From DATARR01 sp044868005 (GTDB lineage Bacteria; Acidobacteriota; Thermoanaerobaculia; Multivoradales; UBA5704): 64,000 nt of DNA. The notes below the pieces were generated by a model. It worked only from the letters and a program-made list of their open reading frames with translations. It was not told where the DNA came from and did not search any database. The stretch lies in the NCBI GenBank assembly GCA_044868005.1, contig JBIOVX010000188.1, forward strand, positions 1 to 64,000. The letters run 5' to 3'. Positions 23,761-31,591 of the stretch are shown here, in pieces (positions within the stretch are counted from its first letter, which is position 1; each line of letters begins with the position of its first letter). A program made the translations under genes and the position numbers.

Positions 23761-25806
23761 TTACCGGCCCTCCTCTGTAGATGGCGTCCAGCGCCACGCG
23801 CCCTGGCCGCGGAAGGCGGCGAGGAGGGCGGTGGGCAGCCGGGGATCGACGGCGATGGCGGGGGCGTCGTGGTCCGGCGCGCCGGCGAGCAGCGACCAGG
23901 TGAAGCCGTTGTCGAGGCTGCGGAAGATCCCCTGGCTGGAGGTCGCGGCGTACCAGGTGGCGGCGCGCGGATCCCACGCCAACTGGCGGACCCCGTCGCC
24001 CTCCGGCAGGCCGTCGCCGAAGGCCCGCCAGTGGCGGCCGCCGTCCTCGCTCAGGAACAGGCCGGTGAAGGTGCCGGCCAGCAACCGGTCCTCGACCTTG
24101 GGATCGGCGGCCAGCGCGAAGATCTCGGAGAGCTCGGTCGACGCGGTATGCCAGGAGCCGCCGCCGTTCTCGCTGAGGAAGAGCCCGGTCTGGACGAAGA
24201 AACCGCCGGCGATCGCCACCCAGCGCCGCCGGGTATTGAAGGGATCCACCGCATAAGCGGGATAGGTGGGGCACCAATCCACGGAGATGGCGTGATTGCA
24301 ATTGATCGGCAGGCCGCGGCTGGTGCGGCGCCAGGTCGAGCCGGCGTCGTCGCTCGTCCAGAAGGCGACGCGGCCGGAGGCGCCGACGTCCTCGAAGGCT
24401 TCGAGCGACACGAACCGGGGCTGGCCGAGGCTGGAGCACAGGCTGAGGGGATTCAGCGGCGCCGAAGCGACGGCGCTCCAGGTCTCGCCGCCGTTCTGGC
24501 TCCTGACGACAGCGCCGTGCTCGTCCACGGCGACCAGGAAGGGACGGCCGGCGTCGGCCAGGGAGCCCGGCCGGTTCAGCGACTTCACCCAGCCCTTGCC
24601 GCCGTCGCTGCGCACGAGCGCCGCCGGGCTGTCGCCGGGCGGCGTCTGCAGGGCGTTGAGCCGGCGGCCGGCGCCGCCCGAGGGCAGGCGCTGCGCGACG
24701 AAGCCGCGCCGCAGGTCGCCGTTGGCGATGCCCTGGTGTTTCGCCTGCCAGGTCCGGCCGCCGTCCTCGCTGAGGTAAAGGCCGCGGCCCTGGATGCCGC
24801 CGGCGTAGGTGCCGGCTGTATAGACGACGTCGCCGCCAGGCGCCACCACGCCGGTGCCGGGCATGCCCCGCGGCGGCGACCAGCTCGCGCCGGCATCGCG
24901 CGACTCGAACAGCAGCCGGCCGCTGCCCTCCGACGTGAAGGTCACGGCGGCGACCCAGACGTGCCGGGAATCCCGCGGATCGATCGCCACGTCATAGCAG
25001 AGGGAGCTGCCGAAGGGCAGGCGCGGGCGCGCCGACGCCACCCAGTGCGCGCCGGCATCGTCGCTGCGCGCGAGGCACTCGTCGAGGGTGCCCTGCACGC
25101 GGAGCGGCAGGCCGTAGTAGACATCGGGGGAGGAAGGCGCGAAACGGCCTCCCGCGAAGCCGCTGCGATAGGTGCCGCGCAGGCTCCAGGTGGCCCCCTG
25201 GTCGGCGCTCACCTCCAGGCCCTTGGCGCTGAACGCCACCAACTCGCCGCGCACCGGATGGACGAAGATGCCTTCCGTGCCGAAGAAGTGCAACACGGAA
25301 GCGCCCGCCCGGAAGGAGGCGCCGCCGTCGCGCGAGACGTCAACGCGCGTCCCGCCCGCGCCGCTCGCTTCAGATTCGACGCGATAGATCAGCCCGCGGT
25401 CCACGAGCAACTGCCGGACGTCGGGCAATACCTGGTCGTGCGGCGTCGCGAAGAGCAGGATCCAGGTCTCGCCCGCGTCACCGCTGTGCCAGAGCTGGCC
25501 GTCCGGCGTCCAGACCCAGATGCGCTCCGGGTCCGCGGGATCGAGGGCGAGCGCCGTCGTCGGGTGCAGCAGCCCGCTCTGCACGTCGCGCCAGGTGGCG
25601 CCGCCGTCCCGGCTGCGCCAGAGATATGCCTCAAACGTGTCTTCAGAGACGCGGGCATAGAGGAGCTGCGGCTTGGCCGGATGGAGCCGCAGATTGATCA
25701 CCGGCTCGACGGGGCCGCCGCCCAAGGGCGACCAGGAAGCCGAAGCAGGCGTCACCGCCGCCAGCAGGAGAATTCCCCAGGTGAGCATCCAGCGTTGTCT
25801 TCCCAT
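23761..25806 (-). CDS. Secreted BNR/Asp-box beta-propeller protein, paralogue of the next gene
   Basis: 681 residues from the ATG at 25806 (MGRQRWMLTWGILLLAAVTPASAS, a signal peptide). It matches the downstream gene throughout its length, including identical phrases such as RQRWMLTWG at the start and FRGQG WRWTP near the end; the Asp-boxes SRDGGATW, SGDAGETW, SRDGGAS, SADQGATW, SRDAGASW, SEDGGRTW and SENGGGSW mark the propeller blades. A tandem duplication is the simplest explanation, and the divergence is enough that both copies have been retained for some time. Probably extracellular or periplasmic binding proteins, cotranscribed. Confidence 0.78.
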   Translation of the reverse strand: MGRQRWMLTWGILLLAAVTPASASWSPLGGGPVEPVINLRLHPAKPQLLYARVSEDTFEAYLWRSRDGGATWRDVQSGLLHPTTALALDPADPERIWVWTPDGQLWHSGDAGETWILLFATPHDQVLPDVRQLLVDRGLIYRVESEASGAGGTRVDVSRDGGASFRAGASVLHFFGTEGIFVHPVRGELVAFSAKGLEVSADQGATWSLRGTYRSGFAGGRFAPSSPDVYYGLPLRVQGTLDECLARSDDAGAHWVASARPRLPFGSSLCYDVAIDPRDSRHVWVAAVTFTSEGSGRLLFESRDAGASWSPPRGMPGTGVVAPGGDVVYTAGTYAGGIQGRGLYLSEDGGRTWQAKHQGIANGDLRRGFVAQRLPSGGAGRRLNALQTPPGDSPAALVRSDGGKGWVKSLNRPGSLADAGRPFLVAVDEHGAVVRSQNGGETWSAVASAPLNPLSLCSSLGQPRFVSLEAFEDVGASGRVAFWTSDDAGSTWRRTSRGLPINCNHAISVDWCPTYPAYAVDPFNTRRRWVAIAGGFFVQTGLFLSENGGGSWHTASTELSEIFALAADPKVEDRLLAGTFTGLFLSEDGGRHWRAFGDGLPEGDGVRQLAWDPRAATWYAATSSQGIFRSLDNGFTWSLLAGAPDHDAPAIAVDPRLPTALLAAFRGQGAWRWTPSTEEGR

Positions 25807-26440
25807 GACGGTTACCGACCCTCCTCTGTCGATCGAGCTCAATATGGCACAGCGGCATTGTAGCTGATCCAGGAAGAGGAGGATAGGGATTGAGCTGGTC
25901 GATCGCGACGCCGGAGGTCGTGGAGGATTGGAACATCACCGCTGCGGAGACGCCTCGCCGTCTCCGTGGCCTTCGCCCACCTCCGCGAAAGCCGCAGATG
26001 CTTATCCGGCTGCGCGGTCGGATAAGCACTCCGCACCCTCCCGTCTTCCAACTCGGCGCAACCCGCACGTCTGCAATCACATAGGCGTTCAGTGAGAGGC
26101 TCACCCCGGGACCCTATTTCAGCAGGATAACACTCCGCGCACCTTCCCTGCCTGAAGAGTCTCCTTCCGCCGGGCGCCCTTATCCGCTCATTCCACGCAA
26201 CTTCTCTGCTCTGCCCGGCAAGCCTGTACGTCATTGAGCATCTCTTCGTAACTATCAAGACCGGAGGCGCTTATCCGTCAGCGGCCCTCCTCCAGTTGCC
26301 GAGGATTAGAAACAGGTATAAGATCAACCTACGCAGAATCAATAAGTTGCCGGCTGCTCCCGACCTGAGGCAGAAAAGAAATGCACCTGACGATAAGCAT
26401 TCCCAGAAAAAGAGGAGAGTGCGGATAAACTGTGAACTAG
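25807..26440. other. Gene-free repeat-rich spacer left of the cassette array
   Basis: No gene is convincing in these 634 bp. At 25941-25972 lies a copy of the GCTGCGGAGACGCC... repeat also found at 31161-31192. At 26000-26027 is a perfect 9-bp hairpin (GCTTATCCG / CGGATAAGC, 10-nt loop). CTTATCC or GGATAA recurs at several other points up to 26430, giving the spacer a repetitive look. A single GTTAGCC at 26444-26450 resembles the end of a cassette recombination site but I could not find its partner. Confidence 0.5.
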
Positions 26441-26472
26441 GCGGTTAGCCGGACTTTGAGCGAGGAGCTGAT

Positions 26473-26982
26473 GTGAGCGTGAGCGTCTTCGCGTACGGGT
26501 CAAACATGAACTCGGCCCGGTTCCGTGACTACGGCGTCACACCAGAGGAGTCTGGTCGGGCTGCCCTGCTCCGTGGACACCGACTTCTGTTCAACAAGTG
26601 GAGCAGCAAGCACCGCTCCGGAAAGGCGAATGTAGAACCCGAACCCGAGGCAGAGGTCTGGGGTGTGGTCTACTCGATACCCGACGCTGAACTCGAGTTT
26701 CTCGATCATGGAGAGGGTCCGGGGTACACGCGCACGCTGCTTCCTGTCGGGATCCCTGGAGGTAGCTCAGTGGAGGCGTGGGTCTACTACGCAACCGAAG
26801 CCGCAAAGCGTCCAGGGCTCCGGCCATACACTTGGTACAAGAGCTTCCTAGTCATAGGCGCGAAGGAGCATGGTTTACCGGCCTCGTACGTTGCCAAGCT
26901 CGAGACAATTCCGGCCGATGAGGATCCCGACCGGGAACGTGACGCCGAACGACGCGAGCTCATAACAAAGGAGGCAACTTGA
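26473..26982 (+). CDS. Gamma-glutamylcyclotransferase-like protein (cassette gene)
   Basis: 169 residues starting at GTG 26473 (MSVSVFAYGSNMNSARF), with a GAGGAG site just upstream. The YGSN motif is the substrate-binding loop of the GGCT/AIG2 fold; the later EVWGVVYSIPDAELEFLDHGEG and YTRTLLPV fit the same fold, with the acidic residue of the LDHGEG loop in the place of the catalytic glutamate. Such enzymes release 5-oxoproline from gamma-glutamyl amines or peptides; the substrate here is unknown. It is the first gene of the integron-type array and overlaps the next small gene by 4 bp. Confidence 0.8.
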   Translation: MSVSVFAYGSNMNSARFRDYGVTPEESGRAALLRGHRLLFNKWSSKHRSGKANVEPEPEAEVWGVVYSIPDAELEFLDHGEGPGYTRTLLPVGIPGGSSVEAWVYYATEAAKRPGLRPYTWYKSFLVIGAKEHGLPASYVAKLETIPADEDPDRERDAERRELITKEAT

Positions 26983-27233
26983 CCTGTGAATGCGGATGTG
27001 GTGAGACTCCAGCGCGGGGTGCGTTCTCACCTGGCCACGACCAGCGCCTCCGTGCGTCGCTTGAGAAGCGTGTGGGTGGCCTCATCGGGCTGCGCTCACT
27101 CGTTGATTCGGCCGAGCGGCTCGCGCACGGCGAGATCACCGCAGAAGAGCACGTCGGGACCGTTCGTAATGTGTTCCAGGCAAGCGATGATTCTTCCTCG
27201 GCGGCTAACACGGCGCGTCGAGCGGACGACTAA
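26979..27233 (+). CDS. Small cysteine-rich protein in the first cassette
   Basis: 84 residues from TTG 26979, whose codon overlaps the stop of the preceding gene (TTGA). An AAAGGAGG site about 4 nt upstream supports this start. The protein opens TCECGCGETPARGAFSPGHD, a Cys-x-Cys-x-Cys cluster followed by histidine and aspartate that could bind zinc, and continues as a helix (LRASLEKRVGGLIGLRSLV). The TAA stop falls inside the loop of the attC site at 27203-27263, as is usual for cassette genes. I recall related small proteins in other gene cassettes, but none with a known function. Confidence 0.6.
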   Translation: MTCECGCGETPARGAFSPGHDQRLRASLEKRVGGLIGLRSLVDSAERLAHGEITAEEHVGTVRNVFQASDDSSSAANTARRADD

Positions 27234-27263
27234 GGCCGCCGCTCACGCGCATTCGCGTTAGGC
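27203..27263 (+). other. attC-like cassette recombination site
   Basis: The R'' box is GGCTAAC (27203-27209) and the R' box GTTAGGC (27257-27263). Inside, CGCGTCGAGCGG (27214-27225) pairs with CCGCTCACGCG (27239-27249) apart from one unpaired G, the extrahelical base expected in a folded attC. Total 61 bp. The preceding gene stops in its loop. Confidence 0.75.
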
Positions 27264-27312
27264 GGCAAACGAGTCGGCGAGCGGCTGTCGTCGAATCCGA
27301 AATTAGGCCAAA

Positions 27313-28290
27313 ATGGATCACATGGGTATTGGTGCAGAAGGCGGAAGGGATGTCAGCCGCAGGCGCCATGTAGTCGCGCTGGGAGCGAAGGCGATCGCTG
27401 TGGTTGTTCTAGTACTGGGGTATGCCACGTTCCTTGTGGGGACTCAGATCGATATTTTTATGGTAACTGGAGGGCGTCTCCCAAGGGATGTGCCCTATGA
27501 CATGCTTGGATTCTTAACTTGTCTCATAGGCCTTCGTCTTCTACGCCAGGCCAGAAGGTATCACGCTGTAGAAGTTGCATCGTTTCCGGTAGACACGAGA
27601 CAGCCGGTTTTGTACCTTCGCTCCTTCAGGGACGATGATGATTCAGCCAAGCTCGGGTCCGAATTTTTTGCGTTCACAACCGAGGAGGAAGATCTCGCAT
27701 GGCTCCTGACGCGCATTGGCCCATGTATCGCAGTTGGGGCGCCAGGCGAGGCGCTTCCCCAGGTTGGAGTACGTCGTGTCTACATCGAGAGTTCCGACTG
27801 GAGGGCTGAGGTGCAACGGATGATGAGGGCAGCCCGCATCGTAGTTATCCGTGCAGGAAACACCGATGGACTCCTCGCCGAGCTGGAACTGGCTGTAGAG
27901 ACCCTCTCGCCCGAACGAGTTGTCGTACTTACCCCCAAGGGGAGAAGCACCCAGGCGCTAACTACGGAAGCCTTTCACCGGATGCGCTTAGGCAAAGTAC
28001 CAGTGGTCCCGTCTCGTGCCCCTCGCGGCGTGACCATTTCCTCGGCGATCTATTTCGATCGAAATTGGAACCCGCAGGTACAATTGGCGAAAGTCCCATT
28101 CTTCAGCCTCGCCACACTTAGGCCGGCAATCTACGCACTCAACGAAGCCCTACGTCCAGCCTTCGAGACAACCGGAGTACGTTGGTCGGCGGTTCCAAGG
28201 CCCTATTGGCGTTTGATTGGCCTACTCATGCTTTTCGGACCGCCTTTGTTTGGCGCTCTCGCTTTGATAGGCTTAAGCACACGGCAGTAG
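27313..28290 (+). CDS. Membrane-anchored protein with a Rossmann-like domain (cassette gene)
   Basis: 325 residues. Two N-terminal membrane segments (about 24-46 and 60-80) and one at the C terminus (about 300-320) frame a soluble domain of ~200 residues. The domain begins RQPVLYLRSFRDDDD and holds alternating strands and helices: GPCIAVGAPGEALPQVGVRRVYI, EVQRMMRAARIVVIRAGNTDGLLAELELA, PERVVVLTPKG. This resembles TIR/SLOG-like nucleotide-binding folds, with the conserved-looking RSFRDD and the DGLLAELE acidic patch as candidate site residues; that is an inference from pattern, not an identification. The ATG at 27313 is 49 bp after an attC site. The stop lies near a possible degenerate site at ~28271-28350. 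Confidence 0.6.
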   Translation: MDHMGIGAEGGRDVSRRRHVVALGAKAIAVVVLVLGYATFLVGTQIDIFMVTGGRLPRDVPYDMLGFLTCLIGLRLLRQARRYHAVEVASFPVDTRQPVLYLRSFRDDDDSAKLGSEFFAFTTEEEDLAWLLTRIGPCIAVGAPGEALPQVGVRRVYIESSDWRAEVQRMMRAARIVVIRAGNTDGLLAELELAVETLSPERVVVLTPKGRSTQALTTEAFHRMRLGKVPVVPSRAPRGVTISSAIYFDRNWNPQVQLAKVPFFSLATLRPAIYALNEALRPAFETTGVRWSAVPRPYWRLIGLLMLFGPPLFGALALIGLSTRQ

Positions 28291-28435
28291 CTTTTTACCT
28301 ATTGTGGTCTCGAGTTTTGGCATCCGAGGTTCGGCGGCATGTCGTTAGCAGGCAAGATCATTCAAGACCATTGCATGCCTAACCGAAAATGCGGAGAGTA
28401 AAGTCTTGGCGTAGGTCTCGGATGAGCAAGTCGGC

Positions 28436-28502
28436 GCCGAACCCGACACTTGCACCGGACGATCCGCTTCGCGTCTCGCCAGTGAAGTGCAGAGCGTTCG
28501 CC
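28436..28502 (+). other. attC-like cassette recombination site
   Basis: R'' is GCCGAAC (28436-28442) and R' GTTCGCC (28496-28502). CACTTGCACCGG (28447-28458) pairs with CCAGTGAAGTG (28479-28489) with one unpaired G and one mismatch. The R boxes depart from RYYYAAC/GTTRRRY in one position each, but the AAC and GTT cores are kept. The next cassette gene starts 46 bp later. Confidence 0.7.
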
Positions 28503-28548
28503 GCCAGCGACCCATGACTCCTCTTATTCCAAGGTCAAGGAGAATGCT

Positions 28549-28980
28549 ATGAGGTCTAGTAACGAACACCCAAAGCCGATCATCACCAAAGGCTTTTGGT
28601 TCGCCGGCGCATTCAATGTCATTGGCGTCCTTACCTTCTCGAAGTTCTTTACGAACCCGTTGCTTTCTTCACTCGACCCTATAGTCTTTTCTTGGCTTGG
28701 TCTGGTGTCTATCATGCTTTGGGGATTTGCCTATTGTTCTGTCGCTAAATCCTACCAATTCGTGCCCTATCTTCTGTTGGTTTTCTTCGTCGAAAAGATG
28801 ATTTATACCATGACATGGGTTAAGTGGCTTACCAAGAACGGGAGCACGCTGCCGTCACTTTTTTCCGAGTCTCCGCTAACCGCAACGCTTTTCTCGATCT
28901 ATGGTGCGGGTGACTTTGTTTTTGGCCTATTCTTCCTTTGGGTGGCTATCAAGAGCCTCCAGAAACGCGAACCCGCCTAA
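28549..28980 (+). CDS. Four-helix membrane protein (cassette gene)
   Basis: 143 residues with four hydrophobic segments (about 15-34, 44-65, 68-90 and 115-135) separated by short loops. The first turn holds FWFAGAFNVIGVLTFSKFF and the third pair VPYLLLVFFVEKMIY and WVKWLTKN; the layout is that of small DUF/DoxX-like four-helix membrane proteins, but I cannot place it. GC content is lower than in flanking genes, in line with a mobile origin. Its TAA stop lies inside a GCCTAAC box (28975-28981) that resembles the start of an attC site, although a partner was not found at the normal distance. Confidence 0.6.
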   Translation: MRSSNEHPKPIITKGFWFAGAFNVIGVLTFSKFFTNPLLSSLDPIVFSWLGLVSIMLWGFAYCSVAKSYQFVPYLLLVFFVEKMIYTMTWVKWLTKNGSTLPSLFSESPLTATLFSIYGAGDFVFGLFFLWVAIKSLQKREPA

Positions 28981-28998
28981 CGAAGGGAGATTACTGCC

Positions 28999-29199
28999 GT
29001 GCGGGCTGCGGCAGTGGCAGGGTCGATGCGCACTTTGAAAACCGTCTATGGTCTTTCGGATCTGAGTCCGGCTTGGCGCTGCCCGATGGAGCAGCGCCCG
29101 TTCCCGACCGTGGTACAATTCAAGCAACAGGCTGGCGAACCCGCGCTGCAGCGGACGCTTGAACCATTCTCATCCTCAGTGCCCTGTGCTCATTGGTGA
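28999..29199 (+). CDS. Possible small cassette protein (uncertain)
   Basis: A 66-codon frame (start GTG 28999, or ATG 29029 for MRTLKTVYGLSDLSPAW) that runs into the attC site at 29134-29256, where it reads EPALQRTLE. Tails of the form PALQRT are what attC arms encode when a cassette gene reads into its own site, so a real cassette gene is possible. There is no clear ribosome-binding site and no recognised family. Confidence 0.3.
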   Translation: MRAAAVAGSMRTLKTVYGLSDLSPAWRCPMEQRPFPTVVQFKQQAGEPALQRTLEPFSSSVPCAHW

Positions 29200-29256
29200 C
29201 TTCGAGGAAGGGTGGCGGCCTGCAGCGGGCGCACGCTGAAGCGCCAAGCGTTCGGC
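29134..29256 (+). other. attC-like cassette recombination site (long form)
   Basis: R'' GGCGAAC (29134-29140) and R' GTTCGGC (29250-29256). The arm GCGCTGCAGCGGACGC (29143-29158) pairs imperfectly with the arm containing GCACGCTGAAGCGCC (29231-29245). Length 123 bp, within the natural range of attC sites. GCTGCAGCGGACG is a recurring sequence in soil gene cassettes. Confidence 0.7.
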
Positions 29257-29290
29257 GTCAGTTCCCGAGAAGTGAATCGAGAGAATAGGA

Positions 29291-30205
29291 ATGGGAGAGC
29301 CAAGAGATTCAAAGAAAAGAACCACGGCGTTTGTCTCTTATGCCTGGGAGGACGATACGCGTGATTGGGTACGCGAATTCGCGACACGCCTTCGTGCCGA
29401 TGGCATCGACTGCAAGATTGATCAGTGGGAACTAGTCCCCGGAGATCAACTTCCCGAGTTCATGGACAGATCGGTTCGCGATTCCGACTATGTCCTAATT
29501 GTATGTACGCCGAAGTACAAGGCAAGATCTGATGCACGCCAAGGCGGTGTCGGTTACGAAGGCGATATTATGACGGCTGAAGTTTTTCAGCATCGTAATC
29601 ACCGCAAATTCATCCCAATTCTCAAGGCTGGGAACTGGCAAGACTGCGCCCCCTCATGGCTGTTTGGAAAACTCTACATCGATCTATCGGGAGGGCTTGA
29701 TTCTCCTGCTTATAAAAACCTAGTACTCCTGTTGCATGGCCAGTCAGAATCAGCTCCGCCTTTAGGGCAAGTACCCACTTTTCTGCACCCCAAGGATGCC
29801 CAGAGCAGAATTGCCAAGCGAGCTGCGCGCATCCAGGAGGTTCTTTTAGGATCTCGCGCTCTGGTCGTCAACGATCATCCTTATCATATGGCGCCCACAA
29901 TAACCTTCTTAACCAATAGCGGGATACAAGTGGATGTTGCAGAAGATACGGACTCTGCGCTCCAAAGGCTCGCTGACTACAATTTTGACGTCGTGATATC
30001 AGACATGAGGCGCGGAGATGTGCCAGATGAAGGCATGCGTTTTCTCAGAAGAGCTCGCGAGCTGGGGATTGCTCGGCCTACCATATTTTCTGTGGCACTC
30101 TTCGAACCGGAGCGTGGCGTCCCTCCTTATGCCTTTGGAATATCGAATTATGTTGACGAACTGGTACACTTAACCTTTGACGCCATCGAGCGATTTCGAG
30201 GATGA
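29291..30205 (+). CDS. SEFIR/TIR-domain protein with a C-terminal receiver-like domain (cassette gene)
   Basis: 304 residues. Residues 10-150 form a SEFIR/TIR-type domain: TAFVSYAWEDDTRDWVREFA, IDCKIDQWELVPGDQLPEFMDRSVRDSDYVLIVCTPKY, and GVGYEGDIMTAEVF. Where many relatives have Glu (FMER), D59 stands here, so NADase activity is open. Residues 185-300 are receiver-like: ALVVNDHPYHMAPTITFL, the phospho-acceptor-like D238 in FDVVISDMRRGD, and a C-terminal helix, but the Lys and acidic pair of a full receiver are not obvious. TIR/SEFIR proteins with an added sensor often act in antiphage or signalling systems. It lies between two attC sites. Confidence 0.85.
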   Translation: MGEPRDSKKRTTAFVSYAWEDDTRDWVREFATRLRADGIDCKIDQWELVPGDQLPEFMDRSVRDSDYVLIVCTPKYKARSDARQGGVGYEGDIMTAEVFQHRNHRKFIPILKAGNWQDCAPSWLFGKLYIDLSGGLDSPAYKNLVLLLHGQSESAPPLGQVPTFLHPKDAQSRIAKRAARIQEVLLGSRALVVNDHPYHMAPTITFLTNSGIQVDVAEDTDSALQRLADYNFDVVISDMRRGDVPDEGMRFLRRARELGIARPTIFSVALFEPERGVPPYAFGISNYVDELVHLTFDAIERFRG

Positions 30206-30218
30206 GAGTCACGGTAGC

Positions 30219-30293
30219 GCCGAACCAGCCGATCGAGCGGGCGGAACCGGCCGCTTCGCGCCCGGCCCGCCGCTCATCGGCAGAGCGTTGGGC
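30219..30293 (+). other. attC-like cassette recombination site
   Basis: R'' GCCGAAC (30219-30225) and R' GTTGGGC (30287-30293). The arms CCGATCGAGCGGGCGG (30229-30244) and CCCGCCGCTCATCGG (about 30266-30280) pair with an unpaired G. 75 bp. It follows the SEFIR gene stop by 13 bp. Confidence 0.82.
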
Positions 30294-30311
30294 GTAAGGA
30301 GTAAAGGAGGC

Positions 30312-30932
30312 ATGCGTAGAACAGCCAAGGTAGTGCCTGAGATCTTCGAAGCTGCCGCCCGAGGTATCGAGGATAAGGTGAGCTTTCTAGAGACCCTTTA
30401 TAGGGACTCTAGGAAGGACGAGGCAGTAGCGCTCTGTTGTCTCTATATCGAAGGCTTGGCCCGCATAATCTATCCTAGCCCGAGCACAGGAAAGGAACGA
30501 GATAGCAAGAGGTACTTCGTGAAGGCCCTGCGAGAGTACGGAGGAGAGCTAGAACTCTTGCTTGTACATCCACTAACCTTGATTGAGAGTTTGAAGGGGC
30601 GTGGAACACGTTGCGGTGAGCTAGCGGCAGCTCTTGAGGTTAACCTAGTCCATTCATCTTCTGAACCTCTCACTGTAGAAGAGTTGTTCGATAAAGTGAA
30701 GGACGGGATCGATTCCGATCAGCGCAGCTTGCTCGAGGAGAACGTTTGGATTGGGACTCTAGCCGCAGTTGCATATAGAGAACTTCGGAGTACACCTAGT
30801 GGGCTTGTCTTCGGTGATCCAAGTGCGCCCAGTGTCCGTGTCACTTTCCACAACCTATACAGAGCCCTGTGTAGAATTGTAAAACAGGCGGAGCAGGTCA
30901 TTATGAGCACCTACGCCAACCGCAAGTCTTAG
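30312..30932 (+). CDS. Helical protein of unknown function (cassette gene)
   Basis: 206 residues from ATG 30312, with AAAGGAGG just upstream. The sequence is predominantly helical and cytoplasmic: IFEAAARGIEDKVSFLETLYRDSRKDEAVALCCLYIEGLARIIYP, RYFVKALREYGGELELLLVHPL, and a closing VRVTFHNLYRALCRIVKQAEQVI. The arrangement recalls the HEPN-like or other all-alpha domains found in defence genes, but the R-x4-6-H motif is not convincing, so I do not claim it. It is the last gene of the array and is flanked by clear attC sites at 30219 and 30958. Confidence 0.6.
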   Translation: MRRTAKVVPEIFEAAARGIEDKVSFLETLYRDSRKDEAVALCCLYIEGLARIIYPSPSTGKERDSKRYFVKALREYGGELELLLVHPLTLIESLKGRGTRCGELAAALEVNLVHSSSEPLTVEELFDKVKDGIDSDQRSLLEENVWIGTLAAVAYRELRSTPSGLVFGDPSAPSVRVTFHNLYRALCRIVKQAEQVIMSTYANRKS

Positions 30933-30957
30933 AAACAGGAGTTGGAAGAGCATCGGC

Positions 30958-31031
30958 GCCCAACACACGCGCTGCACCGGACGGCAACCGCTCTATGCGC
31001 GGTCGCCGCCGGTGAGCTTTAGTCGTTGGGC
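30958..31031 (+). other. attC-like cassette recombination site (last of the array)
   Basis: R'' GCCCAAC (30958-30964) and R' GTTGGGC (31025-31031) match RYYYAAC and GTTRRRY fully and complement each other. GCTGCACCGGACGGC (30971-30985) pairs with GCCGCCGGTGAGC (about 31005-31017) with unpaired bases. 74 bp; the most canonical site in the window. Confidence 0.88.
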
Positions 31032-31160
31032 GCATGAGCGAACGACGTCTTCGGAGTGAGGAACGCCTGTGAGCAAGATAGAGCCCTTATCCACAATCGG
31101 TCAGCCGGTGCCACGATCGACGATCTGGGCGGGAACCGCTTTTACTTCCACCATGACTGA

Positions 31161-31398
31161 GCTGCGGAGACGCCCCGCCGTCCCCGTGGCCTGCGTAAGG
31201 ATGTCGTAGCGGGACTGGGGGACGTCTCTACGGTACCGTGTCGCGATGGCAAAAGGATGGTGATTGTGGAGGCGTCGCGAGAACGAAATCCGCCTCCGTA
31301 ACCTCTATCTCTGGCGGTGTCTCGGAGGTTCCGTAGAGACGCCCCAGTCGATCATCGACGTCGGTTCGGTCACACCAACGGCGGGGCGTCTCCGAAGC
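31161..31398. repeat. Nested inverted repeat (about 238 bp), also containing a dispersed repeat copy
   Basis: The outer arms CTGCGGAGACGCCCCGCCGT (about 31162-31181) and ACGGCGGGGCGTCTCCG (about 31379-31395) are complementary. The inner arms GACTGGGGGACGTCTCTACG (starting 31213) and CCGTAGAGACGCCCCAGTC (ending 31349) are complementary with a 2-base bulge. The whole could fold into one long hairpin. The left outer arm (31161-31192) is nearly identical to 25941-25972, so this is a dispersed element, perhaps a MITE or structured RNA. Between 30933 and 31591 I find no convincing gene. Confidence 0.65.
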
Positions 31399-31591
31399 GG
31401 CGAAGCCGTCCCGATCTACGCGCACCTCCGGCGTCGCGATCCCCAGCGTGGCTGCTACGTCCGCCGTAAAAGGAGCCTCAGGACGCGCAGCGAGCGCGAC
31501 TTCGACCCGGCAGCGGTCCGGCAGTTGAAGGCGGCGGTACACGGTCCCTCCTCCGCCATCTCCGCAGCCGGAGCTGAGGACGCGTGGCACC

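Noticed and set aside
26444..26450. GTTAGCC as the left end of the cassette array (attI or attC)
   Set aside because: No complementary R'' box or arms were found in the 200 bp upstream, so it is noted only as an isolated box.
28271..28350. Another attC between the 325-residue gene and 28436
   Set aside because: GCTTAAGCACA and a TGTCGTTAGC end pair only partly; too weak to list as a site.
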